From: Microbacterium hibisci
GTDB taxonomy: Bacteria; Actinomycetota; Actinomycetes; Actinomycetales; Microbacteriaceae
Direction: 5' to 3'
Length of the DNA stretch: 64,000 nt
Assembly: GCF_015278255.1 (NCBI RefSeq)
Contig: NZ_JADIJC010000001.1
Location: 496,001-560,000, forward strand
Within the stretch, counting starts at the first letter, position 1. Every line of letters starts with the position of its first letter. Of this stretch, positions 63,599 to 64,000 are shown one piece after another. The position numbers and the translations under genes were made by a program. The notes below the pieces were generated by a model. The model saw only the letters and a list, made by a program, of their open reading frames with translations. It was not told where the DNA came from and made no database searches.

Positions 63599-64000
63599 TC
63601 AGGTCCCCGGGACCAGCTCCGCCCGCAGCAGCAGGTCGTCCTCGGCGCGGGGCGCTCCGCGGCCGTCGGTGTTGCTCGTGAGGATCCACAGCGACCCGTC
63701 CGGCAGGGCGACCACGTCGCGGAGTCGTCCCTGCTCGCCGGCGAGGGCTGCGACGGGATCGCCCACCACCTCTCCCGCGCGCGTGTCGATCTGCCACAGC
63801 CGCTCCCCGCGCAGCCCCGCCATGAAGACGGTGGCGCCCACGGCGGCGATGCCACTGGGGCTCGCCTCGCCGGTCGGCCACTGCGCGACCGGGTCGACGA
63901 ACTCGGCGCGACCGGCGCTCCCTTCGACCACGGGCCAGCCGTAGTTCGCACCGGCCTCGATCCGGTTGAGCTCATCCCACGTGTTCTGGCCGAACTCGCT
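63599..64000 (-). CDS. PQQ-dependent sugar dehydrogenase family protein, C-terminal part
   Basis: The reading frame is open to the window edge and gives the last 133 residues of a six-bladed beta-propeller protein. EFGQNTWDELNRIEAGANYGWP at its beginning and the repeated strand pattern (GSLWILTSNTDGRG) are typical of soluble glucose/sorbosone dehydrogenases of the YliI type. These are usually exported and oxidise sugars outside the membrane. The N-terminal half, with the signal peptide and the active site, lies outside the window. It ends 40 bases before the metallopeptidase gene. Confidence 0.85.
   Translation of the reverse strand, partial: SEFGQNTWDELNRIEAGANYGWPVVEGSAGRAEFVDPVAQWPTGEASPSGIAAVGATVFMAGLRGERLWQIDTRAGEVVGDPVAALAGEQGRLRDVVALPDGSLWILTSNTDGRGAPRAEDDLLLRAELVPGT

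Overview
The window is a high-GC (roughly 70%) chromosomal segment of an actinobacterium, most likely from the family Microbacteriaceae (Microbacterium-like). The indications are the homodimeric pyruvate dehydrogenase E1 next to a PucR-type fasR regulator and a discrete fabD-fabH-acpP-fabF cluster, a DUF3145 gene beside it, the order hemW-hrcA-dnaJ-rsmE-HIT-phoH-ybeY-era-leuA-recO-uppS-dusB-dgt-dnaG, frequent GTG starts, and genes whose -10 boxes sit directly against the start codon. Genus and family are inferred from gene content and protein resemblance, not from a database search.

Layout. 1-8.1 kb (+ strand apart from a tRNA): the end of an amino-acid permease, tRNA-Val on the minus strand, aceE, fasR, then the type II fatty acid synthase genes, which turn pyruvate-derived acetyl-CoA into acyl chains. 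8.3-11.9 kb: DUF3145, a putative iron-regulated oxygenase with a DtxR-like box, and a stand-alone DUF262/DUF1524 (GmrSD-like) nuclease gene, the only plausible phage-defence gene seen. 11.9-17.6 kb: a NagE-type PTS permease, tRNA-Met, a DMT transporter, peptide deformylase, a membrane protein, tRNA-Asn and an orphan ABC ATPase. 17.6-26.3 kb (minus): dnaG-dgt-dusB, a DsbA-family oxidoreductase, an uncharacterised lipoprotein/membrane pair, uppS and recO. 26.4-28.3 kb (+): a MarR regulator with a co-translated membrane protein, and a TRIC-type channel. 28.4-30.3 kb: leuA with a ribosome-mediated attenuator. 30.4-43.7 kb: a lipoprotein gene, then an almost unbroken minus-strand run of housekeeping genes (era, CNNM/CBS protein, ybeY, phoH, HIT, rsmE, dnaJ, hrcA with a CIRCE operator, hemW, DUF1990, lepA, an aminotransferase). 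43.8-47.1 kb: a hydrolase, and an MFS transporter co-translated with a GH1 beta-glucosidase. 47.3-54.6 kb: rpsT, holA, comEC, comEA, leuS. 54.6-64 kb: pabB, DedA, an App1-type phosphatase, then a stretch of possible DNA-damage-related genes (SRAP protein, a conserved protein often labelled 3-methyladenine glycosylase, an AidB-like flavoprotein) with a GH3 lipoprotein, a metallopeptidase and the end of a PQQ-type sugar dehydrogenase.

No insertion sequence, prophage, integrase, CRISPR array, rRNA or replication origin was seen, and no gene-free stretch exceeds 300 bases. The most notable signals are at DNA level: a recurring TANNNT-N6-ATG/GTG arrangement implying many leaderless mRNAs, a leaderless leu leader peptide with four consecutive Leu codons and an attenuator hairpin, and a strongly over-represented octamer CGGATGCC/GGCATCCG. 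All counts were made by eye.
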